From the NCBI GenBank assembly GCA_964395975.1, contig CAYNBZ010000041.1:1-20397 (forward strand): a stretch of 20,397 nucleotides of DNA. Direction: 5' to 3'. The number at the start of each line of letters is the position of its first letter. Positions within the stretch are counted from its first letter, which is position 1. The translations under genes were made by a program, and so were the position numbers. Source of the stretch: Avimuribaculum sp964395975 (GTDB lineage Bacteria > Bacteroidota > Bacteroidia > Bacteroidales > Muribaculaceae). The notes under the pieces were generated by a model, which saw only the letters and a list, made by a program, of their open reading frames with translations, did not search any database and had not been told where the DNA came from. Positions 7,093-16,315 of this stretch are shown in pieces.

Positions 7093-8415
7093 ATGGCTGA
7101 TATCAAAATTAAGAAAGGTATAAACTTGAATGTAGAAGGAGCCATTGCCGATGCAACAATATCCAATACGGTCAGCAAGAGTTTTGCGGTTGTGCCTGAT
7201 GATTTTACAGGTGTCGTGCCGCGGCTTGACGTGAGAGAAGGTGACACAGTGGATGCCGGCGATGTGCTTTACCATGACAAAGCCTGTCCCGATATTAAAG
7301 TGACGAGTCCTGTGGCAGGACGCGTAGCTGCTATCGTCAGGGGTGAACGTCGCAAGATTGAGGCGATTGTGATTGAGGCTGATGGAAGCGGTAGGGTGAA
7401 GAAACATGACGTGAGTGGTGACACTTGCAGTGTACTGCTAGAGTCGGGTCTGTGGTGTTCCATGCGTCAGCGCCCCTATGATATCGTGCCCAATCCGGCA
7501 GTGAGACCGCGTGATATCTTCGTGACGGCTTTTGATTCGGCTCCGCTTGCACCAGACTTTGCGTTACTGTTGAAAGGAAAAGAGCAGTATTTGCAAAAAG
7601 GCATTGAAGTGCTTTCTTCGCTTACCGACGGAGATGTTTACCTTGGTTGCACCCCGGGATGGATTCCGAATGTGAAAGGATGTATAATAAACATTTTTCA
7701 TGGGCCGCATCCTGCCGGCAATGCAGGTGTGCAAATTGCTAACGTTAAACCTGTGAACAAGGGTGAAACAGTATGGACTCTCGATGCAGTGACTGTTGCT
7801 CGCATAGGTGAATTGTTCACGACCGGTGTGGTGCCGTTCGACAGCATTGTCGCTGTGGTGGGCGAGTCGGTCAAGCATCCGCATTATGCTCATTGTATCA
7901 TGGGATGTGAGGTGTCGTCATTGTTGGGCAATGATGTCAAAGAACCTGATAATTGCCGAATTGTGTCTGGCAATTTGCTTACAGGTATTCGTGTTGCCGC
8001 TGATGGCTATTTACGGTTTCCGTATCGCCAATTGTCGGTAATTACAGAAGTTAGAAATCCTGCAGATTTTCTTGGTTGGGCCTCGCTTAGTCCCCGACGG
8101 TTTAGCATATATCATTCGTTCACACGTTGGCTTCTGCGTGGTGGCAGTCCTGCCACATTTGACGCAAAAATCAATGGTGGTGAGCGTGCCATAATTATGG
8201 CTGGTGAGTATGACCGTATGTTGCCGATGGACATTCTCGGCGAATATCTAATCAAGTCGATTATTGCATTTGATATTGAGAAGATGGAACAATTGGGAAT
8301 ATATGAGGTAGCTCCTGAAGATTTTGCATTGTGCGAGTTTGCTGATACGTCGAAACTGCCTTTGCAGAAGATTGTACGCGATGGACTTGACAAACTATAT
8401 AAAGAGATGAATTAA
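7093..8415 (+). CDS. nqrA: Na+-NQR subunit A
   Basis: The 440-residue product is the peripheral cytoplasmic subunit A of the sodium-pumping NADH:ubiquinone (here probably menaquinone) reductase. The length matches the usual 445 or so. The start (DIKIKKGINLNVEGA) and the barrel-sandwich part (PRLDVREGDTVDAGDVLYHDK, then VTSPVAGRVAAIVRGERRK) are typical of NqrA. So are the later GIRVAADGYLRFPYRQLSVI and the C-terminal ERAIIMAGEYDRMLPMDI, close to the family form. It has no membrane helix and no redox cofactor motif, as expected. Rnf complexes have RnfC instead, with 4Fe-4S cysteines that are absent here. First gene of the operon, 19 bp before nqrB. The upstream ATG at 7080 is out of frame. Confidence 0.96.
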   Translation: MADIKIKKGINLNVEGAIADATISNTVSKSFAVVPDDFTGVVPRLDVREGDTVDAGDVLYHDKACPDIKVTSPVAGRVAAIVRGERRKIEAIVIEADGSGRVKKHDVSGDTCSVLLESGLWCSMRQRPYDIVPNPAVRPRDIFVTAFDSAPLAPDFALLLKGKEQYLQKGIEVLSSLTDGDVYLGCTPGWIPNVKGCIINIFHGPHPAGNAGVQIANVKPVNKGETVWTLDAVTVARIGELFTTGVVPFDSIVAVVGESVKHPHYAHCIMGCEVSSLLGNDVKEPDNCRIVSGNLLTGIRVAADGYLRFPYRQLSVITEVRNPADFLGWASLSPRRFSIYHSFTRWLLRGGSPATFDAKINGGERAIIMAGEYDRMLPMDILGEYLIKSIIAFDIEKMEQLGIYEVAPEDFALCEFADTSKLPLQKIVRDGLDKLYKEMN

Positions 8416-8434
8416 TCCCCTAAAACAAAATAAC

Positions 8435-9643
8435 GTGAAAGGTTTAAGAAATTATCTCACAAAGATTAAACCCAATTTCATGCCTGGTGGCAAGTATAGC
8501 AAATTGCAATCGGTGTTTGAGGGGTTTGAATCGTTTTTGTTCACTCCCAACACGACATCGACATCGGGTGTGAGCATTCATGACAGCAACGACAGCAAGC
8601 GTACAATGACCGTGGTCATAGTTTCGCTTATCCCATGTTTGCTGTTTGGCATGTACAACATAGGTTATCAGCATTATCTTGCCATAGGTCAGTCTGATAC
8701 AGGTTTCTGGAGTTTGTTCCTTTATGGTCTGCTTGCACTGTTGCCTACAATAGTGGTTTCCTACGTGGTAGGGCTCGGCATTGAGTTTATAAGTGCACAG
8801 ATACGGCATCATGAGATACAGGAAGGATTCCTTGTTACAGGTATTCTGATTCCCCTTATATGCCCTATCAACACTCCGCTGTGGATGATTGCTGTTGCTA
8901 CGGCATTTTCGGTGATTTTTGCCAAGGAGATATTTGGCGGCACTGGTATGAATGTGTTTAACGTAGCTCTTGTCACACGGGCGTTCTTGTTTTTTGCATA
9001 TCCAGCAAAGATGTCGGGTGATGCGGCTTTTGTGGCAACAGAGCCGATATTGGGTCTTGGCAATGGAACGGTTGTCGATGCCTTTTCGGGCGCAACACCG
9101 CTTGGTCAAGTGACGACTGCTACTGCAGACAATTTGCAAATCACTAATATTGTTGGTGAACCTATAAGTACGTTTGATGCTTTCTTGGGGCTTATTCCAG
9201 GCTCGGTTGGTGAGACTTCCACGCTATGTATTTTAATAGGTGCGTTTGTGTTGCTATTTACCGGTACAGCTTCTTGGAAAGTTATGCTTTCTGTTTTTGT
9301 TGGCGGATTGTTCATGGGCTTTATCGCTAATGCGTTCCCGTCGGAGTTGTATCCGGCTTCATCGTTGTCACCGATTGAGCAAATATGCTTTGGTGGTTTT
9401 GCTTTTGCTGCGGTGTTTATGGCTACTGACCCCGTCACCGGCGCGCGTACCGAAGTTGGGAAATATATATACGGTTTTTTGATAGGAGTATTGGCCATAC
9501 TGATACGTGTTTATAATAGCGGTTATCCAGAGGGAGCTATGCTTGCGGTATTATTTATGAATGCTTTTGCTCCACTCATCGACCATTTTGTAGTACAGTC
9601 TAATATCCGTCGCCGGTTGAAAAGGATAAAGACTAATAATTAA
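8435..9643 (+). CDS. nqrB: Na+-NQR subunit B
   Basis: The 402-residue integral membrane subunit is the core of the sodium channel and carries riboflavin and covalently bound FMN. Start is GTG (8435). A cytoplasmic N-terminus (GLRNYLTKIKPNFMPGGKYSKL) leads to about ten hydrophobic segments from residue 56 on. The motif DAFSGATPL is at 215-223, with SGAT 218-221; Thr221 is the expected FMN-phosphoester site by family knowledge (Thr236 in Vibrio). GTGMNVFNVALVTRAFLFFAYP and MATDPVTGARTEVGK are further NqrB/RnfD landmarks. It follows nqrA by 19 bp and precedes nqrC by 13 bp. Confidence 0.97.
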   Translation: MKGLRNYLTKIKPNFMPGGKYSKLQSVFEGFESFLFTPNTTSTSGVSIHDSNDSKRTMTVVIVSLIPCLLFGMYNIGYQHYLAIGQSDTGFWSLFLYGLLALLPTIVVSYVVGLGIEFISAQIRHHEIQEGFLVTGILIPLICPINTPLWMIAVATAFSVIFAKEIFGGTGMNVFNVALVTRAFLFFAYPAKMSGDAAFVATEPILGLGNGTVVDAFSGATPLGQVTTATADNLQITNIVGEPISTFDAFLGLIPGSVGETSTLCILIGAFVLLFTGTASWKVMLSVFVGGLFMGFIANAFPSELYPASSLSPIEQICFGGFAFAAVFMATDPVTGARTEVGKYIYGFLIGVLAILIRVYNSGYPEGAMLAVLFMNAFAPLIDHFVVQSNIRRRLKRIKTNN

Positions 9644-9656
9644 TAAGAGGAAGAAG

Positions 9657-10370
9657 ATGAATACGCAGAGTAATACTTATACAGTAATATATTCGTCTAT
9701 AATGGTGGTTGTGGTTGGGGCAGTTCTCGCTTTTGTGTATCAGTCGCTGAAACCGTTGCAGGACGAGAACATAGCTAACGATAAACGCCAACAGATATTG
9801 AGTGCGATACATGTTGTCGCTCCTGAGGGGGAAGTGAGTACCACTTATGAAAAGTATATTACTGGTGGATTTTTGACTGACCTCGATGGAAATCTCAATG
9901 ATGGTGATGCATTTGCCATAGATATGGCAAATGAGGTAAAAAAATCCGATGCCGATCGTCAGTTACCAGTATTTATGGCTAAAACAGATGCCGACAAGAC
10001 GGTATATGTGTTGCCGGTATATGGTGCAGGATTATGGGGACCGATTTGGGGATATGTTGCTGTCGAGGATGACGGCAGTACCATATATGGAGCATATTTC
10101 TCTCATTCCGGAGAAACGCCTGGACTCGGTGCTGAAATTTCCACAGAAGCGTTCCAACAGCAATTTGAAGGGAAAAGCCTATACAAGGATGGACATTTTC
10201 GGTCGGTAGATGTTATGAAGGCGGGGCAGAAACCTGTCGATGGAGCCAATTACGTTGATGCCATTTCGGGCGGAACCATCACAAGCAAAGGGGTTCAGTC
10301 GATGCTAAGCGACTGTCTTAAATTGTATGATGCATTTTTAAGCAAATTGCAAATCGAAAAAAACAATTAG
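9657..10370 (+). CDS. nqrC: Na+-NQR subunit C
   Basis: The 237-residue subunit has one N-terminal membrane helix (about 9-29, YSSIMVVVVGAVLAFVYQSL) and a periplasmic FMN-binding domain. The covalent-FMN motif reads SGGTIT at 204-209, so Thr209 should carry FMN. The usual form is SGATxT, and Gly replaces the Ala here. GLWGPIWGYVAV and SHSGETPGLGAEIS are typical of the NqrC/RnfG family. FMN attachment needs the ApbE flavin transferase, which is not encoded in this window. Spaced 13 bp from nqrB and 7 bp from nqrD. Confidence 0.96.
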   Translation: MNTQSNTYTVIYSSIMVVVVGAVLAFVYQSLKPLQDENIANDKRQQILSAIHVVAPEGEVSTTYEKYITGGFLTDLDGNLNDGDAFAIDMANEVKKSDADRQLPVFMAKTDADKTVYVLPVYGAGLWGPIWGYVAVEDDGSTIYGAYFSHSGETPGLGAEISTEAFQQQFEGKSLYKDGHFRSVDVMKAGQKPVDGANYVDAISGGTITSKGVQSMLSDCLKLYDAFLSKLQIEKNN

Positions 10371-10377
10371 CATTATT

Positions 10378-11004
10378 ATGTTATCGAAAATATCCAAAGA
10401 AGCATTACTTGGCCCGTTGTCGCGTAACAACCCTGTGTTGGTACAGATATTGGGCATTTGTTCCTGTCTTGCCGTTACTGCAAAGTTGGAACCGGCGATA
10501 GTGATGGGAATTTCGGTTACTGCCATTACGGCATTTTCCAACCTGATAATTTCACTCATTCGCAATTCAATCCCTAACAACATACGCATTATCGTGCAAC
10601 TTGTTGTAGTGGCTTCATTAGTTATCATTGTCGACCAAATTCTCAAGGCATATAATTATGAAATGAGCAAGGCTTTATCGGTGTTTATCGGCCTTATCAT
10701 CACCAATTGCATTCTGATGGGTCGCCTTGAGGCTTTTGCCCTGTCCAATAAACCATGGCCATCGTTTCTCGATGGAATAGGTAATGGTATTGGGTATGCC
10801 ATGATACTCATTGTTGTGGGTATAGTTCGCGAATTGTTGGGGTCGGGCACATTGCTCGGATTCCAAGTAATTCCGCAAGCATTGTATGATATGGGCTATT
10901 CTGATAATGGTTTGATGATATTGCCACCCATGGCACTTGTCACAGTCGGGTGCATTATATGGTGGCATCGCTCAAGGAACAAAGATCTGCAAGAAGAACA
11001 GTAA
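10378..11004 (+). CDS. nqrD: Na+-NQR subunit D
   Basis: The 208-residue membrane subunit resembles Vibrio NqrD closely over its length: NPVLVQILGICSCLAVTAKLE, RNSIPNNIRIIVQLVVVASLVIIVDQILKAY, SVFIGLIITNCILMGRLEAFA, FLDGIGNGIGYA and RELLGSGTLLG. About six membrane helices are seen. Cys28 and Cys111 sit where NqrD has its conserved membrane cysteines, which together with those in NqrE hold an iron centre between the two inverted subunits. It lies 7 bp after nqrC. Confidence 0.97.
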   Translation: MLSKISKEALLGPLSRNNPVLVQILGICSCLAVTAKLEPAIVMGISVTAITAFSNLIISLIRNSIPNNIRIIVQLVVVASLVIIVDQILKAYNYEMSKALSVFIGLIITNCILMGRLEAFALSNKPWPSFLDGIGNGIGYAMILIVVGIVRELLGSGTLLGFQVIPQALYDMGYSDNGLMILPPMALVTVGCIIWWHRSRNKDLQEEQ

Positions 11005-11025
11005 CACGTCAAAAGAAGATAAAGA

Positions 11026-11640
11026 ATGGAAGACCTTAATTTATTTGTAAGATCGATATTTATCGATAATATGATATTTGCCTACTTCTTGGGTATGTGT
11101 TCGTACCTTGCCGTGTCCAAGAATGTGAAGACAGCTTTCGGCCTTGGTGTGGCAGTGACGTTTATGCTTGTCGTAACACTGCCGTTAAACTATCTGCTCG
11201 ACAACTATCTTCTTCAGCCGGGTGCTATGAAGTGGCTTGGCAAAGAGTTTGCCACAGTCGACTTGAGTTTCCTGTCCCTGATAATGTTTATTGCCGTCAT
11301 AGCGTCGATTACGCAACTTGTGGAGATGGCTGTTGAGAAATTCTCGCCATCGCTTTATGCATCGTTGGGTATTTTCCTGCCATTGATTGCGGTAAACTGT
11401 GCAATACTTGGCGGTGCGCTGTTCATGCAGCAACGTGATTTCGGCTCTGCATGGACTGCAACTGTTTACGGTGCCGGCTCGGGTATTGGTTGGACTTTAG
11501 CTATTGTGGGGCTTGCGGCTATTCGAGAGAAACTGGCTTATAGTAATATCCCCAAACCGTTACGCGGAATAGGCATGACATTTATATTAACCGGCTTGAT
11601 GGGTATAGCTTTCATGAGCTTCCTCGGCATAAAACTCTGA
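11026..11640 (+). CDS. nqrE: Na+-NQR subunit E
   Basis: The 204-residue membrane subunit is homologous to NqrD but of opposite topology, together forming the central pair of the complex. Landmarks are FVRSIFIDNMIFAYFLGMCSYLAVSK, then LVEMAVEKFSPSLYASLGIFLPLIAVNCAILGG and the GSGIGWTLAIV segment. Cys25 and Cys125 are the likely conserved iron-binding cysteines. About six membrane helices are seen. It starts 21 bp after nqrD and ends 6 bp before nqrF. Confidence 0.97.
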   Translation: MEDLNLFVRSIFIDNMIFAYFLGMCSYLAVSKNVKTAFGLGVAVTFMLVVTLPLNYLLDNYLLQPGAMKWLGKEFATVDLSFLSLIMFIAVIASITQLVEMAVEKFSPSLYASLGIFLPLIAVNCAILGGALFMQQRDFGSAWTATVYGAGSGIGWTLAIVGLAAIREKLAYSNIPKPLRGIGMTFILTGLMGIAFMSFLGIKL

Positions 11641-11646
11641 TGGCAA

Positions 11647-12915
11647 ATGGAACTAACGATTTTTACAAGTGCAATACTTTTCCTTATTGTAACTTTGTTG
11701 CTGGTAATCATTTTGCTTGTGGCAAAGAAATATCTTGTGCCGTCGGGAAATGTCACCATTGACATAAACGATGGCAAGAAGATGCTTGAAGTGTCGCAGG
11801 GCAGTTCACTGCTTTCCACGCTTGCTACACAAGGCATACACCTTGCATCGGCGTGTGGCGGCAAGGGAAGTTGTGGGCAATGTAAGGTACAGGTGCCCGA
11901 TGGTGGTGGTAACATACTTCCGACTGAAACCGTTCATTTTTCACGCAAGGAGCAGCAGGCTAATTGGAGACTTGGTTGTCAAGTGAAAGTAAAAGACAAT
12001 CTTAAAATATTGGTACCCGATTCGGTTCTTGAAATCAAAGAGTGGGAATGCGAGGTAATATCCAATAAGAATGTCGCTACGTTTATAAAGGAGTTTATCG
12101 TGGCGTTACCACCGGGCGAGCATATGAATTTTGTTCCAGGGTCGTATGCGCAGATAAGCATTCCGCCTTATGAAATGGATTATGACAAAGATATCGACAA
12201 AGAATCGATAGGAAAAGAATATTTGCCATCGTGGGAAAAATTCGGCTTGTTCGGGCTTAAGTGTAAAAACACAGAAACCACTATACGAGCTTATTCCATG
12301 GCAAACTATCCTGCCGAAGGCGACCGCATAATGCTCACAGTACGTATTGCGACACCGCCATTCAAGCCGAAACCGCAAGTGGGATTTCAAGATGTCATGC
12401 CTGGTATAGCATCTTCTTACATTTTTACCCTTAAACCAGGGGATAAGGTAAAGATGAGTGGTCCGTATGGTGACTTCCATCCTATTTTTGACTCAAATAA
12501 AGAGATGATATGGGTGGGTGGTGGTGCCGGCATGGCTCCGTTACGTGCGCAAATCATGCATATGACGAAGACGCTAAATACACGTGATCGTAAGATGTCG
12601 TATTTTTATGGAGCACGTGCTCTTAATGAGGTATTCTATTTGCAGGATTTTTTACAGCTTGAGAAGGAATTCCCTAATTTCTCATTCCATCTTGCACTCG
12701 ACCGTCCAGATGCTGCAGCCGATGCTGCAGGTGTGAAGTACACACCGGGGTTTGTGCATCAGGTAATGTATGATACTTACTTAAAGAATCATGAAGCACC
12801 TGAGGATGTCGAATATTATATGTGTGGTCCCGGTCCGATGAGCAAAGCTGTAGAAGGTATGCTTTATAACCTTGGAGTCGACTTGGAAAGCATACATTTT
12901 GATAACTTCGGTTAG
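11647..12915 (+). CDS. nqrF: Na+-NQR subunit F, NADH dehydrogenase
   Basis: The 422-residue subunit takes electrons from NADH through FAD and a 2Fe-2S cluster. One N-terminal membrane helix (about 3-27) is followed by a ferredoxin domain with Cys70, Cys76, Cys79 (ACGGKGSCGQC) and Cys111 (RLGC), the same numbering as in Vibrio NqrF. The FAD domain carries RAYSMANYP (about 216-224), and the NAD domain GGGAGMAPLRAQI and later YYMCGPGPMSKAV. It ends in the family tail HFDNFG. Last gene of the operon; a hairpin terminator follows. This domain set rules out an Rnf complex. Confidence 0.97.
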   Translation: MELTIFTSAILFLIVTLLLVIILLVAKKYLVPSGNVTIDINDGKKMLEVSQGSSLLSTLATQGIHLASACGGKGSCGQCKVQVPDGGGNILPTETVHFSRKEQQANWRLGCQVKVKDNLKILVPDSVLEIKEWECEVISNKNVATFIKEFIVALPPGEHMNFVPGSYAQISIPPYEMDYDKDIDKESIGKEYLPSWEKFGLFGLKCKNTETTIRAYSMANYPAEGDRIMLTVRIATPPFKPKPQVGFQDVMPGIASSYIFTLKPGDKVKMSGPYGDFHPIFDSNKEMIWVGGGAGMAPLRAQIMHMTKTLNTRDRKMSYFYGARALNEVFYLQDFLQLEKEFPNFSFHLALDRPDAAADAAGVKYTPGFVHQVMYDTYLKNHEAPEDVEYYMCGPGPMSKAVEGMLYNLGVDLESIHFDNFG

Positions 12916-12940
12916 AAATCGTAACTTAATTAGTCATAGT

Positions 12941-12997
12941 GGTCCGACAGAAGTTCAGTATTATGAATTTTCTGTCGGATCTTATTTTATAACTTTT
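12941..12997 (+). terminator. Terminator of the nqr operon
   Basis: A 12-bp stem with one G-T pair (12941-12952 with 12970-12981, core CCGACAGAA) lies 25 bp past nqrF and is followed by TTATTTTATAACTTTTT. This is the form of an intrinsic terminator. Confidence 0.85.
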
Positions 12998-13054
12998 TGT
13001 TGACTATGAATTTTGAAAATGATGTTTGGGATTGTCGGCGAATTGGAATAAGGT

Positions 13055-13087
13055 GTTTCGTGGGTTGCGAAAAAAATAGTAATTTTG
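13055..13087 (+). promoter_or_regulatory. Probable promoter of the ftsK operon
   Basis: TAATTTTG (13080-13087) matches TAnnTTTG. TTTC at 13055-13058, 21 bp upstream, is a one-off version of the TTTG element. The expected transcript start near 13094 gives a leader of about 60 nt before the ftsK GTG. Confidence 0.5.
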
Positions 13088-13153
13088 TAGAAAACAATAG
13101 TGTTCCTTTTAGTGGAACTCTTGATGGAATAACAGGATAAAAAACAGATAGTT

Positions 13154-15670
13154 GTGGCAAGAAAGATTTATGACCCTGATATAATAGACCGGCATTCTGC
13201 TACGGAACGCGATGCTATAAAAGCTCGGAAAGAAAATAAAAATTCGGGTAAGGGTGATCCCACGACAAGCGATGAATCGAGTGCGTTCAGAATAATTGTC
13301 GACTTTTTTAAAAATCGCAGGACACATACCTTTATAGGAATATTGTTAAGTCTGTTTGGGGTTTATTTACTCATCATTTTTATCTCTTATTTGTCTAATG
13401 GTGCTGCCGATCAAAGTTTTGTGATGTCGTCGCGTCCGCTTGCCGAAGGTGTCAATGTTGGTAATGCAGGTGCTGCTGCAGGTGCCGTTATGGCCGAAGC
13501 GTTTATAAGTAGGGGCGTAGGCCTTGCGGCATTTATTGTGGTTGCTTGGTGTCTTATAATAGGTATTAGGATGACATTGCCATCGACCAAGGTGCATTTT
13601 TTTCATTATACATTGATGTCGTTGGTAAATATCATCATGTGTGTTATGGTGCTTGGTGCCATATCTTTGTATGCCAATCCTGTGTTTTTTCCCTTGGGCG
13701 GTAATGTAGGATATTATAGCAATCAGTTGTTGCAGACGTTTACCGGTACACCTGGTATGATACTCATTGACATTCTCATTGTTGTGTTATGGGCATTAAT
13801 ATGTTATAAGACATTGCAATTGATATATTCGACGGTAAAGAAATATGTACCTAAGCGCACGAAGTTACGTGACGATGATGAGTGTACTGATGATGAAATC
13901 ACTGAAATTGTAAAGACAGGCGATGATAAGAAGCAGTATGAAAATGTCGATGATGTCGATGAAGAAAATCCGTTTGAGCCGGAGGTGGTGAATAATGCCC
14001 AAGATGAAGGAACGGAAAAAATCGATTCGCTTAACGAACAACGGACTGATGAAAAGAATTCAGGCGATGCCGATGTGAAGAGTTCTGGCGTGTCTGAAAT
14101 TGAAAGCACTATAACTGTGTCGAAGCCAATCGAACAGGGCAGTGAAAATCGTTTCGAGGCGTATGACCCTACTAAAGAGTTGTCAAAGTATAAAATGCCA
14201 CCACTCGACTTGCTGCGAGATGGCAATTCGAAGCAACAAACTGCTGACATCGAGGAGCAGGAAGCGAATAAGCAACGTATTACCGAAACGCTTGCGCATT
14301 ATGATATACAGATAAAGAAAATTGATGTGTGCGTTGGTCCTACAATCTCGTTATTTGAGATACAGCCGTGTGATGGAGTACGAATTTCAAAAATAAAAGG
14401 ATTGGGCAATGACATACAGATGAGTCTTGCCGCACTCGGAATACGCATTATAGCTCCGATTCCGGGCAAATGCACGATAGGTATCGAAGTCCCTAACAAG
14501 GATCCGCAAACGGTATATATGCGGTCAATACTTGGGTCGGCGAAGTTTCAAAATGCCAAGATGGAGTTGCCGATGGCTCTTGGTTGTACAATAACCAACG
14601 ATGTGGCAGTAGCCGACCTTGCCAAAATGCCTCATTTGCTTGTGGCTGGTGCCACAGGTCAGGGCAAGTCTGTGGGATTGAATGCAATTATTGCATCGTT
14701 GCTTTACAAAAAGCACCCTTCGGAGTTGAAACTTGTGCTTATAGATCCCAAGATGGTTGAATTCAGCCTTTATTCGAAACTTGAGTATCACTATCTTGCT
14801 AAACTTACAGGCGAGGATGAGTGTATTGTGATAGATTCAAAGAAGGCAATTGCTACTCTCAATTCGCTTGTGCAGGAGATGGAAAACCGCAACCACTTGC
14901 TACGCGATGCGGGAGAACGCAACATAAAGGATTACAATGCAAAATTCATAGCGCGTAAATTAAATCCTGAGAAAGGACACAGATATATGCCATACATCGT
15001 GCTTGTAGTAGACGAGTATGCCGACCTTGTGATGTCGGGAGGCAAGGACGTAGAGCGACCTATAGCCAGAATTGCACAAAAGGCACGAGCGGTGGGAATT
15101 CATATGATTATAGCCACTCAACGCCCGTCAACTGATGTTATTACAGGTATGATAAAGGCTAACTTCCCGGGTCGTATAGCATTCAAAGTCGTGCAGATGG
15201 TCGACAGTCGCACCATTCTCGATTGCCCTGGAGCCGAACAGCTTGTCGGACGTGGTGACATGTTGTTTTCATCAGCGGGAAGTGTTGTCGAGCGCATACA
15301 ATGTGCATTTATAGATACACCTGAAGTGGAGAGCATTTGTGAGTATATTGGCAGTCAAGTAGGGTATGAAGAGGCATACGAATTGCCTGAATACATACCT
15401 GAGCCTGATGAAAAGACCTCTGATAGGGAAGGTGGCTCTATGAGCCTTAGCGACAGGGATCCTCTTTTTGATGAGATTGCGCAATATATTGTGACGAGCG
15501 ACACTGCATCTACTTCATCGTTGCAGCGTCATTACAATATAGGCTATAACCGAGCTGGACGCATTATGGATCAAATGGAAGCTGCCGGTATCGTCGGACC
15601 GTCACAGGGTGGCAAACCTCGGAAAGTGTTGATTGATTCTACTCAATTGCAAGGACTACTTGCGCAATAA
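13154..15670 (+). CDS. ftsK: DNA translocase FtsK
   Basis: The 838-residue septal DNA pump clears and sorts chromosome termini at division. The N-terminus has four membrane helices between about residues 60 and 230 (for example HTFIGILLSLFGVYLLIIFI). An acidic, low-complexity linker follows at about 235-370. The motor has its alpha domain, then Walker A GATGQGKS with Lys505, Walker B VLVVDEYADLVM with Asp620-Glu621, and IIATQRPSTDVITGMIKANFP. The winged-helix gamma domain at about 768-838 (DPLFDEIAQYIV, NRAGRIMDQMEAAGIVGP) reads the polar KOPS-type sequences in known FtsK. The start is GTG. Shorter than E. coli FtsK because the linker is short. First of a tight run with lolA, trxB and murI, 9 bp from lolA. 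Confidence 0.97.
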   Translation: MARKIYDPDIIDRHSATERDAIKARKENKNSGKGDPTTSDESSAFRIIVDFFKNRRTHTFIGILLSLFGVYLLIIFISYLSNGAADQSFVMSSRPLAEGVNVGNAGAAAGAVMAEAFISRGVGLAAFIVVAWCLIIGIRMTLPSTKVHFFHYTLMSLVNIIMCVMVLGAISLYANPVFFPLGGNVGYYSNQLLQTFTGTPGMILIDILIVVLWALICYKTLQLIYSTVKKYVPKRTKLRDDDECTDDEITEIVKTGDDKKQYENVDDVDEENPFEPEVVNNAQDEGTEKIDSLNEQRTDEKNSGDADVKSSGVSEIESTITVSKPIEQGSENRFEAYDPTKELSKYKMPPLDLLRDGNSKQQTADIEEQEANKQRITETLAHYDIQIKKIDVCVGPTISLFEIQPCDGVRISKIKGLGNDIQMSLAALGIRIIAPIPGKCTIGIEVPNKDPQTVYMRSILGSAKFQNAKMELPMALGCTITNDVAVADLAKMPHLLVAGATGQGKSVGLNAIIASLLYKKHPSELKLVLIDPKMVEFSLYSKLEYHYLAKLTGEDECIVIDSKKAIATLNSLVQEMENRNHLLRDAGERNIKDYNAKFIARKLNPEKGHRYMPYIVLVVDEYADLVMSGGKDVERPIARIAQKARAVGIHMIIATQRPSTDVITGMIKANFPGRIAFKVVQMVDSRTILDCPGAEQLVGRGDMLFSSAGSVVERIQCAFIDTPEVESICEYIGSQVGYEEAYELPEYIPEPDEKTSDREGGSMSLSDRDPLFDEIAQYIVTSDTASTSSLQRHYNIGYNRAGRIMDQMEAAGIVGPSQGGKPRKVLIDSTQLQGLLAQ

Positions 15671-15679
15671 AAAGAATAT

Positions 15680-16300
15680 ATGGTTAAGAACGTGAAACGA
15701 TTGATGTTGTCAATATTTTACATTGCACTTTCGACGGTAATGATGGCTCAGAATGCCGAAGATGTGTTGCAACGAGTCATAGACACATATAATAATAGTA
15801 AGGGGATTTCGGCTGATTATAGCATTACCTATGACATGACTACCGACCATGGTTTGATAGTCATGTCGGGAGAAAAATTCCGGATTTTGTCAAATGATTT
15901 AATGTGTTGGTATGATGGTTCCACCCAATGGGCTTATTCTTCGATGACTGAAGAAGTTAATATTACCAAGCCAACTCCTGAAGAATTGCAGTTGTCCAAT
16001 CCTTATGCAGCATTGCTCGGTTTTAAAGACAATTCATATGTGTCGATTGTAGTCACTCCGCAAGATGATTATATGTTGTCGCTTATTCCACAATCGGGTG
16101 ACAGCGATGTTAAACTCATACAATTGTTTGTGGGCATTAAAAGTTATCAGATAGGGCGGGCAGTATTTGTTATGGCTGATAATTCGCAGTATGTCGTCGA
16201 TGTCGAAAATTATGCCGTAGGCAAGAAATTTCCTGATAATATTTTTAAGTATGATTCAAAATATGTGCCTGAAGGTACGCAAGTTATAGATTTAAGATAA
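15680..16300 (+). CDS. lolA: LolA-like outer-membrane lipoprotein carrier protein
   Basis: The 206-residue protein has a signal peptide (basic start, hydrophobic 8-21, likely cleavage MMA-Q at 23/24), so it is periplasmic. The mature part begins with NAEDVLQRVIDTYNNSKGISADYSI and continues with MSGEKFRILSNDLMCWYDGSTQWAYS, the pattern of the LolA/LolB beta-barrel half that carries lipoproteins across the periplasm. LolA families are divergent, so the fold call is better than the exact role. It sits 9 bp after ftsK and 15 bp before trxB. The same association is common in Bacteroidota, by general knowledge. Confidence 0.82.
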   Translation: MVKNVKRLMLSIFYIALSTVMMAQNAEDVLQRVIDTYNNSKGISADYSITYDMTTDHGLIVMSGEKFRILSNDLMCWYDGSTQWAYSSMTEEVNITKPTPEELQLSNPYAALLGFKDNSYVSIVVTPQDDYMLSLIPQSGDSDVKLIQLFVGIKSYQIGRAVFVMADNSQYVVDVENYAVGKKFPDNIFKYDSKYVPEGTQVIDLR

Positions 16301-16315
16301 ATGATATAAAATTGT

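Noticed and set aside
8444..9139. Long minus-strand frame opposite nqrB
   Set aside because: Antisense to a certain nqrB; the translation is rich in Cys, His and Arg without recognisable domains.
7093..12915. Rnf electron-transport complex
   Set aside because: The membrane subunits are related, but the first gene lacks RnfC iron-sulfur cysteines, there is no RnfB, and the last gene is an NqrF with ferredoxin, FAD and NAD domains.
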